Shown piece by piece: positions 52,359-61,693 of a DNA stretch of 64,000 bases. Each line of letters opens with the position of its first letter. Position 1 is the first letter of the stretch. The stretch lies in the NCBI GenBank assembly GCA_022778805.1, contig JALFSN010000003.1, positions 1 through 64,000 of the forward strand, in the 5' to 3' direction. Origin of the DNA: Arcanobacterium sp. (GTDB taxonomy: Bacteria > Actinomycetota > Actinomycetes > Actinomycetales > Actinomycetaceae). Position numbers and translations under genes: made by a program. Below the pieces are notes generated by a model. It was not told the DNA's origin, did not search any database, and saw nothing but the letters and a program-made list of their open reading frames with translations.

Positions 52359-53078
52359 ATGGACAAAGAGGAAAAAGCACGCCTCAAAGCTGCTAAAAAA
52401 GCAGCCAAAAAGAATAAAACCCCGTGGTATCGCAACTTCATTGATGCATACAAACTCGTCGTCAAAGTCTTTCCGTGGGCTGCCTACGTCGTATGGGGAT
52501 CATGTGCGTTGTTCCTGGTGCTTGGCATCGTACTCGCCGCCGTCACCGGCCATTGGATATCGTGGATTATTATCGGCGTCGCTCTGTCGATACTCGCTCC
52601 CATGGTGACGCTTACCACTCTTATTAGTAAGGCTGCTTATCGCCAAGCAGACGGCATTCCTGGCGCTACTGGTGGGGTGCTCTCGCAGCTCGGCCGCGGC
52701 TGGATCACTAAGGAAGAGCCGGTGGAATTTTCCCGCGATATGAAGAATTTTGTCTTCCGCGCAGTGGGCAAGCCAGGCGTCGTCCTAGTAGCCGAAGGGC
52801 CTGGCGACCTCTCCCCAATGATGCGAGCAGCCGCTAAACAGGTGAACCGCACAGTATCTTCCGCGCCCGTCGTCACCCTGTATGTGGGACACGGTCCAAA
52901 GCAAGTCAAGCTTGAAGATCTCAGAAAGACGATCAAGCGATTGCCACGCACGATGACGGCGCAGGAAATATCCGATACTGCTCAGCGACTAGATGCAATC
53001 AAGGCTGGCGCCATGCCCATTCCTAAGGGAATGGATCCAGCCAAAGCACGGATGGCTACCCGCTCGCGTATTCGCTAG
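52359..53078 (+). CDS. DUF4191 membrane protein
   Basis: 239 residues, actinobacterial DUF4191 family, function unknown. A Lys/Ala-rich N-terminus (EEKARLKAAKKAAKKNK) precedes two membrane helices (about 35-85: CALFLVLGIVLAAVTGHW and IIIGVALSILAPMVTLTTL), then a soluble domain with GWITKEEPVEFSRDMKNFVFR, RAVGKPGVVLVAEGP and the VTLYVGHGPKQVKLEDL segment. It normally follows lipA near glnA; here it follows the E2-like gene directly. ATG 52359 is used; GAAGGA is 13 bases away, so initiation is weakly supported. Confidence 0.85.
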   Translation: MDKEEKARLKAAKKAAKKNKTPWYRNFIDAYKLVVKVFPWAAYVVWGSCALFLVLGIVLAAVTGHWISWIIIGVALSILAPMVTLTTLISKAAYRQADGIPGATGGVLSQLGRGWITKEEPVEFSRDMKNFVFRAVGKPGVVLVAEGPGDLSPMMRAAAKQVNRTVSSAPVVTLYVGHGPKQVKLEDLRKTIKRLPRTMTAQEISDTAQRLDAIKAGAMPIPKGMDPAKARMATRSRIR

Positions 53079-53281
53079 CATGCACATGATTGGTGACGCC
53101 GGCAGCACCTGGCTGGCATCAGCTGATCTGCCACGCACAGCCCACTGAGAGCCGCATCACACGACATATAGTGAACGCAAAAATTTCTCCACCGAGACGA
53201 AATATATGCTAGGGAGTGCTGAGTCGGTACGCCGAATCCCTGGCACGAGCACAAGGCAAACGCCGTGACGAAAGGAACTTC

Positions 53282-54703
53282 ATGTTTTCGACAGTTGAAG
53301 AAGCAGTGGCATTTATCGAGCGTGAAAACGTGGAGTTTGTAGATGTCCGTTTCTGCGATCTTCCTGGTGTGATGCAACATTTTGCCATTCCCGTGAGCAC
53401 TTTCGACAAAGAAAATCTCACTGAAGGGCTGATGTTTGACGGCTCATCGATTCGCGGATTTACTCAAATTCACGAGTCGGATATGAAGCTCATTCCCGAT
53501 CTCACCACCGCCTTTCTCGACCCATTTCGGCAGCGCAAGACGCTGGTGATGAATTTCTCCGTCATTGATCCTTTCACGGGAGAGAGCTACGGGCGCGATC
53601 CTCGTACGATTGCCGCTCGAGCTGAGGAATACTTGCGTTCGACGGGGATTGCCGACACGGTCTATTTCGGCGCTGAAGCAGAATTTTATCTCTTTGACGA
53701 CGTGCGTTTTGAAGACAATAACCACCAGCAAAGTTACGTCGTCGATTCCAATGAGGCATGGTGGAATACTGATCGTGATGAACGGCCCAATCTGGGCTAT
53801 AAAACGCGCCTCAAGGGCGGCTATTTCCCCGTCTCCCCCAACGATCAGATGGTGGATCTGCGCGATGAGATGACGGCGATATGCCAGCAGGTTGGGCTCA
53901 AGATTGAGCGCGCTCATCATGAGGTTGGCACTGGCGGTCAGCAGGAAATTAACTATCAATTCAACACTCTGCTCGCTGCTGCTGACGATCTCATGAAGTT
54001 TAAGTATGTGATTAAAAATGTGGCATTCCAGGCTGGAAAAACCGCCACTTTCATGCCTAAGCCGCTCTTCGGAGACAACGGTTCTGGCATGCATTGCCAT
54101 CAGAGTTTGTGGAAGAATGGTCAGCCGCTCTTCGCCGATGAAAAAGGCTACGGCGGCCTATCAGATCTCGCTCGCTGGTATATTGGCGGGCTTCTGGAGC
54201 ATGCCCCATCATTGCTCGCATTCACCAATCCTTCCGTAAACTCTTTCCACCGCCTCGTGCCTGGCTTTGAGGCTCCCGTCAATTTGGTGTATTCCGCACG
54301 CAACCGCTCGGCGTGTATTCGTATCCCCGTGACGGGATCCTCGCCCAAATCCAAGCGCCTTGAATACCGCGTACCAGACCCTTCTGCAAACCCATATCTC
54401 GCTTTTGCCGCACAACTTATGGCAGGTCTCGACGGCATCAAGAATCGCATTGAACCCGCTGATCCGATCGACAAAGATCTCTACGAGCTGCCGCCAGAGG
54501 AGCACTCGCAGATTGCACAGTTGCCAGGCACTCTCGATGAGGCACTCGTCCATCTGGAAGATGATCACGACTATCTCACTGAGGGCGATGTCTTCTCCGA
54601 CGATCTCATTAGCACCTGGATAGCTTATAAGCGTGAGAAAGAGATAGCTCCACTTCGGCAGCGCCCACATCCCTACGAGTTTGCCCTGTACTACGATCTC
54701 TGA
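53282..54703 (+). CDS. glnA: Glutamine synthetase type I (adenylylatable, GlnA1)
   Basis: Forms glutamine from glutamate, ammonia and ATP; dodecameric GSI-beta enzyme of 473 residues. Metal and substrate motifs are complete ([28 protein letters not shown], the [17 protein letters not shown] region and NRSACIRIP). The adenylylation loop is present with Tyr401 in [11 protein letters not shown], matching the glnE gene a few kb downstream. GAAAGGAA precedes ATG 53282. A hairpin 110 bp past the stop may end the transcript. Confidence 0.96.
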   Translation: MFSTVEEAVAFIERENVEFVDVRFCDLPGVMQHFAIPVSTFDKENLTEGLMFDGSSIRGFTQIHESDMKLIPDLTTAFLDPFRQRKTLVMNFSVIDPFTGESYGRDPRTIAARAEEYLRSTGIADTVYFGAEAEFYLFDDVRFEDNNHQQSYVVDSNEAWWNTDRDERPNLGYKTRLKGGYFPVSPNDQMVDLRDEMTAICQQVGLKIERAHHEVGTGGQQEINYQFNTLLAAADDLMKFKYVIKNVAFQAGKTATFMPKPLFGDNGSGMHCHQSLWKNGQPLFADEKGYGGLSDLARWYIGGLLEHAPSLLAFTNPSVNSFHRLVPGFEAPVNLVYSARNRSACIRIPVTGSSPKSKRLEYRVPDPSANPYLAFAAQLMAGLDGIKNRIEPADPIDKDLYELPPEEHSQIAQLPGTLDEALVHLEDDHDYLTEGDVFSDDLISTWIAYKREKEIAPLRQRPHPYEFALYYDL

Positions 54704-54814
54704 TACGTCTGTGGCATCACGCGATCTGCGATGCACATCCTCTGCGCCTCTTAGCCAACGGCTCTGATCGACGAGGTACACGCAGCCCAGTGGGATACGC
54801 AATTACTTATTGCT

Positions 54815-54853
54815 GGGGTGGGAGAGGTTCATACTGAAATCCTCTTCCACCCC
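54815..54853 (+). terminator. Candidate terminator hairpin of glnA
   Basis: GGGGTGGGAGAGG (54815-54827) pairs with CCTCTTCCACCCC (54841-54853) through 13 bp including one G-U, with a 13-base loop. Only a poor U-tract follows, so termination strength is uncertain. Confidence 0.5.
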
Positions 54854-54991
54854 ACTAATGTATTGCCATCCACCAGTATACCGTCGCTCTAGCGATCATT
54901 GCGCCGTGTTTGCCGGCTCCATCTCCTCACTGCCACTCCCGCTATTGCCTCCTGCGATTCCCACCACATTCCATCACCCATATTGCATAGC

Positions 54992-55009
54992 TATACATAA
55001 CTATGTATA
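54992..55009. promoter_or_regulatory. AT-rich palindrome (TATACATA-AC-TATGTATA), candidate operator
   Basis: Perfect 8-bp arms about 73 bp before the binding-protein start. Its position suits a regulator of the importer; it does not match the GlnR box I know, and resemblance to AmtR sites is weak. Confidence 0.4.
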
Positions 55010-55081
55010 TTTTTAGGTGTTGATAGAAGCCCATACCTGGGAAGTTCTAACTTTCCGCACGAGACCGATGAGGAGATCACA

Positions 55082-55996
55082 ATGAAGAAAATCTCTGCCG
55101 TTACTCTCAGTTGCCTACTGGCAGTAAGCATGGCTGCTTGCTCACAGGGAGGACAGAAGGCAACGGGTAATTCTGCCGACGCCCCTACTGCCAACCTCTC
55201 GCCGGTCTCGATAAAGGCCGATCTTTCCGGCGTCACGCAAGATGACGGCGTCAGCGCACTGGTACCAGAAGCTGTCAAGAAAGATGGCAAACTCACACTC
55301 GTCACTGAGGCATCGTACGCACCTGCTGAGTACTTTGGCGATGATGGCAAGACATTTCAAGGATATGAAATTGACGTGGCACAGGCGTTAGCTACCACAA
55401 TGGGGCTTAAGCTCGACATGAATAACGCCGCTTTCGACAGCATCTTCCCCGCCGTGGGAACGACATATGAGGCGTCGATCGCCGCTATCACCATCAACGA
55501 TGAGCGCGCGAAGCAATACAATCTGATCCAGTACTTCCAAGATGGAAACACCTGGACTGTGGCTGCTGGCAACCCGAGTGCTTTCGATCCCAAGAATCCT
55601 TGTGGCGCCACTGTGGGAGTTCAGACTGGCACTGCACAAGACGAATATTTGCAAAATCTCAACAAAACGCAGTGCGCTGCTAAGCCGGTGAGTATTCAAA
55701 AATATGATAGCCAAGCTCAGGTCAGCACTGTGCTCGCAGGCAAACAGCTCACGGCCATGCTCACTGACACGTCGATAGCCACAGCTGCCGTACAGCAGAA
55801 TCAAGGCAAGTTGGAAAACATCGGAGAAGAATTCGATCCCTCCGGCCGTGGCGTACTCGTCGCCCAGAAAGATGCCGACTTAGCCAAGGCTGTGCAGGCT
55901 GGTGTGCAAAAGCTCATCGACAGTGGCGAATTGGCAAAGATCTACCAAGCCTGGGGCATTACGAAAGGCGTCCCAGAAAAAGCGGATATTCTCTAG
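55082..55996 (+). CDS. Amino-acid ABC transporter substrate-binding lipoprotein (family 3)
   Basis: Extracytoplasmic receptor of 304 residues. The signal peptide ends in lipobox MAAC (Cys20). The mature part has the family-3 pattern for polar or acidic amino acids: GKLTLVTEASYAPAEYFG, FQGYEIDVAQALATTMGLKL, FDSIFPAVGTTYEASIAAI and GVQTGTAQDEYLQNL. Start well supported by GAGGAG. The permease and ATPase genes follow in the same direction with gaps of 283 and 183 bp. Close to glnA, so glutamine or glutamate is a plausible but unproven ligand. Confidence 0.9.
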   Translation: MKKISAVTLSCLLAVSMAACSQGGQKATGNSADAPTANLSPVSIKADLSGVTQDDGVSALVPEAVKKDGKLTLVTEASYAPAEYFGDDGKTFQGYEIDVAQALATTMGLKLDMNNAAFDSIFPAVGTTYEASIAAITINDERAKQYNLIQYFQDGNTWTVAAGNPSAFDPKNPCGATVGVQTGTAQDEYLQNLNKTQCAAKPVSIQKYDSQAQVSTVLAGKQLTAMLTDTSIATAAVQQNQGKLENIGEEFDPSGRGVLVAQKDADLAKAVQAGVQKLIDSGELAKIYQAWGITKGVPEKADIL

Positions 55997-56039
55997 TTGG
56001 CCTATCCACTCTCTCGCCATTCTTCGCGCTCGTCACTTC

Positions 56040-56153
56040 TATCCACTGGACGTCCGCTCGTTTCGATGGATGATGGATAGTGACTGAGGCCAGTGGATAC
56101 TGGGCGCATCGTCGAGCTGTACACTAAACGAGCTGCGCATCGTCGAGCTGTAC
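56040..56153. repeat. Spaced inverted repeat and 19-bp direct repeat upstream of the permease
   Basis: TATCCACTGG (56040-56049) and CCAGTGGATA (56090-56099) form an inverted repeat; GCGCATCGTCGAGCTGTAC is duplicated at 56104-56122 and 56135-56153 (period 31). Both lie in the 283-bp gap before the permease gene. Confidence 0.75.
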
Positions 56154-56279
56154 GCCGAAGAAATGTCTGGGGATGGCGCATCTGAGATAGAGCGGATAAT
56201 CAATAGACGAGGAGCTGATCGGACTCAAGCTGCTAGCGCGAGTTCGGTCAGCTTTTGTGCGAGCGTTAGGATATAAACC

Positions 56280-57407
56280 ATGACGACGAACAACACTGGA
56301 GCTGCCGGCGTGCAGAGCAATGAGCGAGCTAGCAATCGAGCCGAGGCAGCCCAAGCCGACACAGCTCACGATGCGGCACAATTCGGCGCAGCTCACGCCG
56401 ATCTTGCAGCACCCGACCTTGCGGCATCCACTACGTCACGTTCCATGCCGCACGTCATCAACGCTGTGCCCGTCAAGCACTACGGCCGATGGGCATCCGC
56501 CGTGCTCGTGGCAATTGTGGCGCTTATGATTATCGACACTCTCATCACCAATCCCAACTATCAGTGGGATACCGTTGCGAGCGTGCTTTTCCAGCAGGTC
56601 GTCCTTGAAGCAGTCGGCTGGACTCTTCTACTCACAGTGGGAGCTATGGCGCTTGGCATTGTTTTGGCACTGCTGCTAGCAATCATGCGTCGCAGTGAAA
56701 ATCCCGTGCTGCGTGGAGTTTCCACCGCCTACATTTGGTTCTTCCGCGGCACTCCGGTATATACCCAACTCATTTTCTGGGGCCTGCTCACTGTGCTCTA
56801 CCCCCGTTTCGGCATGGGAATTCCGTTCACGGATATTACCCTCTTCTCTTTCGACCCCACTACGCTCACCGATGTACAGACCCGCATGTTTATCTTTGCC
56901 GTGCTGGGATTGGGATTCAATGAGGGAGCTTACCTCGCCGAGATTGTGCGCGGCGGTCTCGCTTCCGTCGATATCGGGCAAGAAGAAGCTGCCAAAGCTC
57001 TGGGCATGGGCAATGGCATGATCTTTCGCCGTATCATTATTCCGCAAGCTATGCGCGTGATTATTCCGCCGACGGGTAACGAGACTATCTCCATGCTCAA
57101 GACCACATCGTTGGTGACGGCAGTACCTTTCAGCCTCGATCTCAATGCGATCACCTCCAATATCGGCTTTTCAAAAGGCACCCCCATCCCCTACCTTTTA
57201 GTGGCAGCCATCTGGTATCTCGCCATCACCTCGATTCTGATGGTGGGGCAATACTTCTTGGAACGTCACTACGGACGCGGGCATCAGGGTGCCACACCGA
57301 CGTTTACCAGCCGTTATCGGCGTCATAAACTCCACGTCTCCCGTCAAGAGGCCATTAATGCAAGTGGCACGACGCACAGCGACCCGTTCCTAGAATATAC
57401 GCCGTGA
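56280..57407 (+). CDS. Amino-acid ABC transporter permease (His/Glu/Gln/Arg family)
   Basis: Inner-membrane subunit of 375 residues. After a hydrophilic Ala-rich N-terminus of about 65 residues come five or so helices with the family features VEAVGWTLLLTVGAMAL-type segment, the YIWFFRGTPVYTQLIFW loop, and the EAA coupling motif EIVRGGLASVDIGQEEAAKALGMG contacting the ATPase. The long N- and C-terminal tails are unusual but not unique in actinobacteria. GGATA lies before the ATG. Confidence 0.92.
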   Translation: MTTNNTGAAGVQSNERASNRAEAAQADTAHDAAQFGAAHADLAAPDLAASTTSRSMPHVINAVPVKHYGRWASAVLVAIVALMIIDTLITNPNYQWDTVASVLFQQVVLEAVGWTLLLTVGAMALGIVLALLLAIMRRSENPVLRGVSTAYIWFFRGTPVYTQLIFWGLLTVLYPRFGMGIPFTDITLFSFDPTTLTDVQTRMFIFAVLGLGFNEGAYLAEIVRGGLASVDIGQEEAAKALGMGNGMIFRRIIIPQAMRVIIPPTGNETISMLKTTSLVTAVPFSLDLNAITSNIGFSKGTPIPYLLVAAIWYLAITSILMVGQYFLERHYGRGHQGATPTFTSRYRRHKLHVSRQEAINASGTTHSDPFLEYTP

Positions 57408-57590
57408 CGGCGTCACAGCGGCGCTTGTACACAGCACTGCGAGAACAACACACCCGTGAACGATGTAACATACGGGCACAGCTTCCGGTAGCACACTGCC
57501 GCCGATAGGGAGCTAGCCTGCCAAAACTCAAACGCCCCCTGCATCACTAAGACATTATGACGACAGACCGAGATCCAATCGAGAGAGATA

Positions 57591-58385
57591 ATGAGTACAG
57601 ACGAACACACTGACGCATCCCCCCACACTTCGATGGTGAGCGTCCAGGACGTACACAAGTTTTTTGGGAAACTGCACGTATTGCAAGGGGTCTCCTTCGA
57701 TGTCGCCCCTGCGAGCGTCACCACTATTCTCGGCCCATCTGGATCTGGAAAATCCACCATTTTGCGGTGTATCAACATGCTGGAAACGATCCAGGCAGGG
57801 CGCATTTACGTGGATAACCAGCTGATGGGATACCGCGAGAAAAACGGCAAGCTCTACGATCTGACGCACAAACAGATTGCGCGGCAGCGCGAAAATATCG
57901 GAATGGTTTTCCAACGCTTTAACCTCTTCCCGCATAAGACGGCATTGGAAAACGTGATGGAAGCTCCTGTACATGTGCGCGGCGTCAAGAGAGATATTGC
58001 GCGAGCAGAAGCCGAAGAATTGTTGGCTAGAGTGGGGCTAGCTGACCGCGCCAGCCATTATCCAGCGGAACTCTCCGGCGGCCAGCAGCAGCGCGTGGCT
58101 ATTGCACGAGCGCTGGCTATGCACCCAGACTTGATGCTCTTCGACGAACCGACCTCTGCTCTCGATCCGGAGCTGGTGGGAGAAGTGCTGTCCGTCATGA
58201 AAGATCTGGCAGACGGCGGGATGACGATGATCGTCGTCACGCATGAGCTTGGCTTTGCCCGCGAAGTGAGCGATCAGGTGATTTTGATGGATGGCGGGAT
58301 CATTATTGAAGCGGGCAGTCCAACAGACGTGTTTGACCATCCGCACCATCCGCGCACCCGCGAGTTTCTCTCTAAAGTGCTCTAA
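57591..58385 (+). CDS. Amino-acid ABC transporter ATP-binding protein
   Basis: Cytoplasmic ATPase of the importer, 264 residues. Walker [11 protein letters not shown]-loop at [19 protein letters not shown], signature [15 protein letters not shown], Walker [15 protein letters not shown] and H-loop VVTHELGFA are all canonical for the GlnQ/HisP type. It completes the binding protein-permease-ATPase set and is convergent with glnE. Confidence 0.94.
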   Translation: MSTDEHTDASPHTSMVSVQDVHKFFGKLHVLQGVSFDVAPASVTTILGPSGSGKSTILRCINMLETIQAGRIYVDNQLMGYREKNGKLYDLTHKQIARQRENIGMVFQRFNLFPHKTALENVMEAPVHVRGVKRDIARAEAEELLARVGLADRASHYPAELSGGQQQRVAIARALAMHPDLMLFDEPTSALDPELVGEVLSVMKDLADGGMTMIVVTHELGFAREVSDQVILMDGGIIIEAGSPTDVFDHPHHPRTREFLSKVL

Positions 58386-58505
58386 AAGCAAAGACTGCTA
58401 CAAACAAGACAAGCGCTGTGATAGGGGCAAGTGCTCTGATGTGAGCGGCCGCGCTAGACACTGTGGTGAGGCGAGCGTTTCTTTCAGTGACGCTGTACGC
58501 ACTGC

Positions 58506-61500
58506 TCACTCCAGACCGTAAAAGAGCCGTTCTACTACTGAGCGGGCACGGCGAGCTCTGCGCAGATAGTCCTCATCCAGATCGGACGTCTGCCCGCCGC
58601 TATAGCCCACAATTGCTGCGACGACGGCATGTTCATCTGTTTCAAAGGGCAGCACATCCACTTTCGAGCCGCGCATCTTGCCGGTAGCTAACACGTTGGC
58701 ATTGCGCAGCAGCGAGGCAAAATCCCACGCCTCTTTCAGAATCTCGGCATCGCTGGCACTCACAATCTCCAGGTGAGCTAACGCCGAGAGCGCAGCTATC
58801 GTCGATGGCGTACGCAGCAGTTCACAGTGACCAGCGTGGTGGAGTTGCAAGAGTTGCACCGTCCACTCCACATCCGACAGCGTGCCCCGTCCTAGCTTCA
58901 AGTGGCGAGTCGGATCTACCCCGCGTGGCATTCGCTCGCGTTCCACTCGCGCTTTCATCGCGCGGATCTCTCTCATCTGCTGGGCGGTGAGCCCATCAGA
59001 TGGATAGCGCAGCGGCTCAATCATCGTCAAAAAGCGCTCGCCGAGCTCTTCATTTCCACACACAAATCGCGCTCGCAGCAGTGCCTGACGCTCCCACATC
59101 TGAACCCAGCGCGAGTAATACTCACGGTAAGAATCCAGACTGCGCACCAGCACTCCCTGTTTCCCCTCTGGTCGAAGTGCGGCGTCAAGCTCAAAAATAG
59201 GTTCCTGATCGGCGAACGTGAGCAGATTCATCATAGCTTTCGCCATGCTGCTCGCCTCTTGCTCAGCCTCTTCACCTGGCACACCGGCGCGGGGCTCGTA
59301 GACGAAGAGCACATCCGCATCAGAGGCGTAATTCAACTCATTTCCGCCAAATCTTCCCATCCCAATGACGGCAAAATCAATTCGTCCCTGAGCATGAGTC
59401 TGCACAGCAGCAGCCCGCACAGCTGCCTCAACAGCCATCGCCCCCGCCTGTGAAATGGCAGTCGTCGATACGTCTACGTCTTGCCGTTTCACCACGTCGG
59501 CTAGAGCCGTGCGCAGCAGCTCTTTTCTGCGCAAATACCTGCCAGCTAATGCAATATCTTTCGCATCCGTACGCCGCGACAGCAGTGAATCGAGCTCTCG
59601 ATATAGCTCCGTCAGCGTGCGTGGCTCCAGCAGCGCATCGTCATCTAACCAGCTCATCGCCTCTGGCAGCATGGGCAGCTGCTGCGCCACGTATCTCGAT
59701 GTGGAGAGCACATAAGCTAAGCGCTCTGCCACCGCCGAGGAATCGCGTAGCAGCCGCATGTACCACGAAGTATGCCCCATCCGCTCAGAGAGCACTCGAA
59801 ACTCTTGTAAGCCGTGATCGGGCTCCGGCCCGAGGGCGAACCATCCAATCATGACGGGCAAAAGCTGCCGTTGGATGGCCGCCGTTCGAGACACTCCCGC
59901 CGTCAGCGCCCGAATGTGGCTGAGAGCCGCCACAGGCGAGCGGTAGCCGATAGCGGCAAGGCGAGCCTGGGCAGCATGTTCGTCGAGAGAGACGTCGGAG
60001 GCAGAGAGCTTCGCCACCTCGGGCAGAATAGGACGATAATAGATGGCCAGATGTAATTCGCGCACTTCATGGCGCACTGCCTGCCAGCGCGATTCCAGAT
60101 CTTCCCCCGTGGCAAGTCCAGCTCCGTGGAGAGTGCGAGCGAGACGGCGCAGCTCGTGCATTTTGCGCGGCACCAGATGGGAGCGGCGAAAATGCTGCAG
60201 CTGGATGCGGTGCTCCAGAGCACGCAAAAAACGGTAGTCTGCTGCGAGCTTCTCACCGTCAGCACGCGATATATACCCGCCGTCGCTCAGTGCTTGCAGT
60301 CCTGAGAGCGTATTGCGCACGCGCAGACTCGAATCCGTTCGTCCGTGCACGAGCTGAAGCAGCTGCACCGTGAATTCCACATCTCGCAATCCCCCTTTGC
60401 CCAGCTTCAGTTGCCGCGGAGCCTCCTTGGCCGGCACCATATCTTCCACGCGAGAGCGCATTGCCCGCGAGGCTTGCACGAAATTGTCCCGTCCAGCAGC
60501 GCTCCACACCATGGGATGCATGGCAGCTCGATACTGCTCTCCCAGCTCCATATCCCCAGCAATCGGCCGAGCTTTGAGCAGTGCTTGGAATTCCCAATCT
60601 TTTGCCCACCGTTTGTAATACGCCAGATGTGAGGCGAGCGTGCGCACCAGCGGCCCGTCCTTGCCCTCAGGGCGCAGATTTGCATCAAGCTCCCACAGCG
60701 GCTTTTGCGCGCCTTGTGGCCAGCTCACCGCCCGCGCTACAAATGTGGCAAGTTTCGTAGCGATCTGGAGCATGTCAGCTTGCTCCAGATCTGGATCGAG
60801 CGAACGTGCCACGTAAACGACATCTACATCAGAGATGTAATTGAGCTCGCAGCCACCCGTTTTGCCCATGGCAATAATCGCCAGCCCTACCTGCTGTGCC
60901 TGCGGAATCGCTGCCCTCCCGACGGCGAGGGCGGCCTCCAGCGCTCCACCCACAATATCGCTAATGGCGGCACTCACCTGCGGCATGACGCCGGCAGCGT
61001 CCTCAGAAATGAGATCTTCTGCCGCCACCTGTGCAATCCGATACCAATAGTGAGCTCGCATGGCAGCGATGCCCTCCGCTGGTGATAGCGCACTGGCCGG
61101 CTGTATCACGGGAGCAGCGATCTGGGCAGAGTCCTGCGCACCGGCCTGAGCATTGCTACCAGCAGCATGAACCAGCTGTGCACCGGCGTGCACTGCCGCT
61201 AACGCTCCCGCTTTTTCCGCTGCTAGTGACGTGGCAAAGGGGTGATCTCCCACTTTTTGATCGCTGAGTATGTGTACATATGCCGGATTCTTGATGAACT
61301 GATCTGTGAGCGGATGAGATAGCCCTAGAATGGCAAAGAGACGGCGAGCACCGCGCTCCTGGTCGAGTAGACTATCCAGTTGCCGGAGTGCATCGCGCCC
61401 CGCCGCCACTGCCGCTTCGCGCAGCCGAATAAAACCGAGCAGCCCCTCGTCTGGGTCTCCCACATCAGTTAGCTGCTCGATGAGCCATGAGCGGTCAATT

Positions 61501-61598
61501 CCGCTCAGTGCTTGATCATTGAGTAAGGTAGCAGCTCGCTCTGGGTTGATAAATCCAGAACGTACCAGCAGAGCGTGCTCAGTTTCTTCCCTGCTCAT
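58506..61598 (-). CDS. glnE: Glutamine synthetase adenylyltransferase / adenylyl-removing enzyme GlnE
   Basis: Bifunctional regulator of GlnA1, adding AMP to its tyrosine under nitrogen excess and removing it under limitation. The N-terminal removing domain has the nucleotidyltransferase motif GGCELNYISDVDVVYV and the C-terminal transferase domain GGNELNYASDADVLFVY; each is followed by LRPEGKDG or LRPEGKQG and by a GlnD_UR_UTase-like helical segment with KLGKGGLRDVEF and KLGRGTLSDVEW. About 1030 residues. ATG 61598 has GAGGA at good spacing; TTG 61610 is an unlikely alternative. The glnA1-glnE-glnA2 grouping is as in mycobacteria. Confidence 0.95.
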   Translation of the reverse strand: MSREETEHALLVRSGFINPERAATLLNDQALSGIDRSWLIEQLTDVGDPDEGLLGFIRLREAAVAAGRDALRQLDSLLDQERGARRLFAILGLSHPLTDQFIKNPAYVHILSDQKVGDHPFATSLAAEKAGALAAVHAGAQLVHAAGSNAQAGAQDSAQIAAPVIQPASALSPAEGIAAMRAHYWYRIAQVAAEDLISEDAAGVMPQVSAAISDIVGGALEAALAVGRAAIPQAQQVGLAIIAMGKTGGCELNYISDVDVVYVARSLDPDLEQADMLQIATKLATFVARAVSWPQGAQKPLWELDANLRPEGKDGPLVRTLASHLAYYKRWAKDWEFQALLKARPIAGDMELGEQYRAAMHPMVWSAAGRDNFVQASRAMRSRVEDMVPAKEAPRQLKLGKGGLRDVEFTVQLLQLVHGRTDSSLRVRNTLSGLQALSDGGYISRADGEKLAADYRFLRALEHRIQLQHFRRSHLVPRKMHELRRLARTLHGAGLATGEDLESRWQAVRHEVRELHLAIYYRPILPEVAKLSASDVSLDEHAAQARLAAIGYRSPVAALSHIRALTAGVSRTAAIQRQLLPVMIGWFALGPEPDHGLQEFRVLSERMGHTSWYMRLLRDSSAVAERLAYVLSTSRYVAQQLPMLPEAMSWLDDDALLEPRTLTELYRELDSLLSRRTDAKDIALAGRYLRRKELLRTALADVVKRQDVDVSTTAISQAGAMAVEAAVRAAAVQTHAQGRIDFAVIGMGRFGGNELNYASDADVLFVYEPRAGVPGEEAEQEASSMAKAMMNLLTFADQEPIFELDAALRPEGKQGVLVRSLDSYREYYSRWVQMWERQALLRARFVCGNEELGERFLTMIEPLRYPSDGLTAQQMREIRAMKARVERERMPRGVDPTRHLKLGRGTLSDVEWTVQLLQLHHAGHCELLRTPSTIAALSALAHLEIVSASDAEILKEAWDFASLLRNANVLATGKMRGSKVDVLPFETDEHAVVAAIVGYSGGQTSDLDEDYLRRARRARSVVERLFYGLE

Positions 61599-61693
61599 TG
61601 CATTCCTCAATCCGCTGCTCGTGCCTGCAGATACTCACACACACTACTCATGCACACTATTTATGCACATTAGCTCCTTCAGCCTATGACCGG

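Larger units (their letters stand above)
54704..55081. other. 378-bp intergenic region between glnA and the ABC importer
   Basis: No gene is seen. It contains a stem-loop at 54815-54853 and an AT-rich palindrome at 54992-55009 in the presumed promoter of the binding-protein gene. Confidence 0.5.
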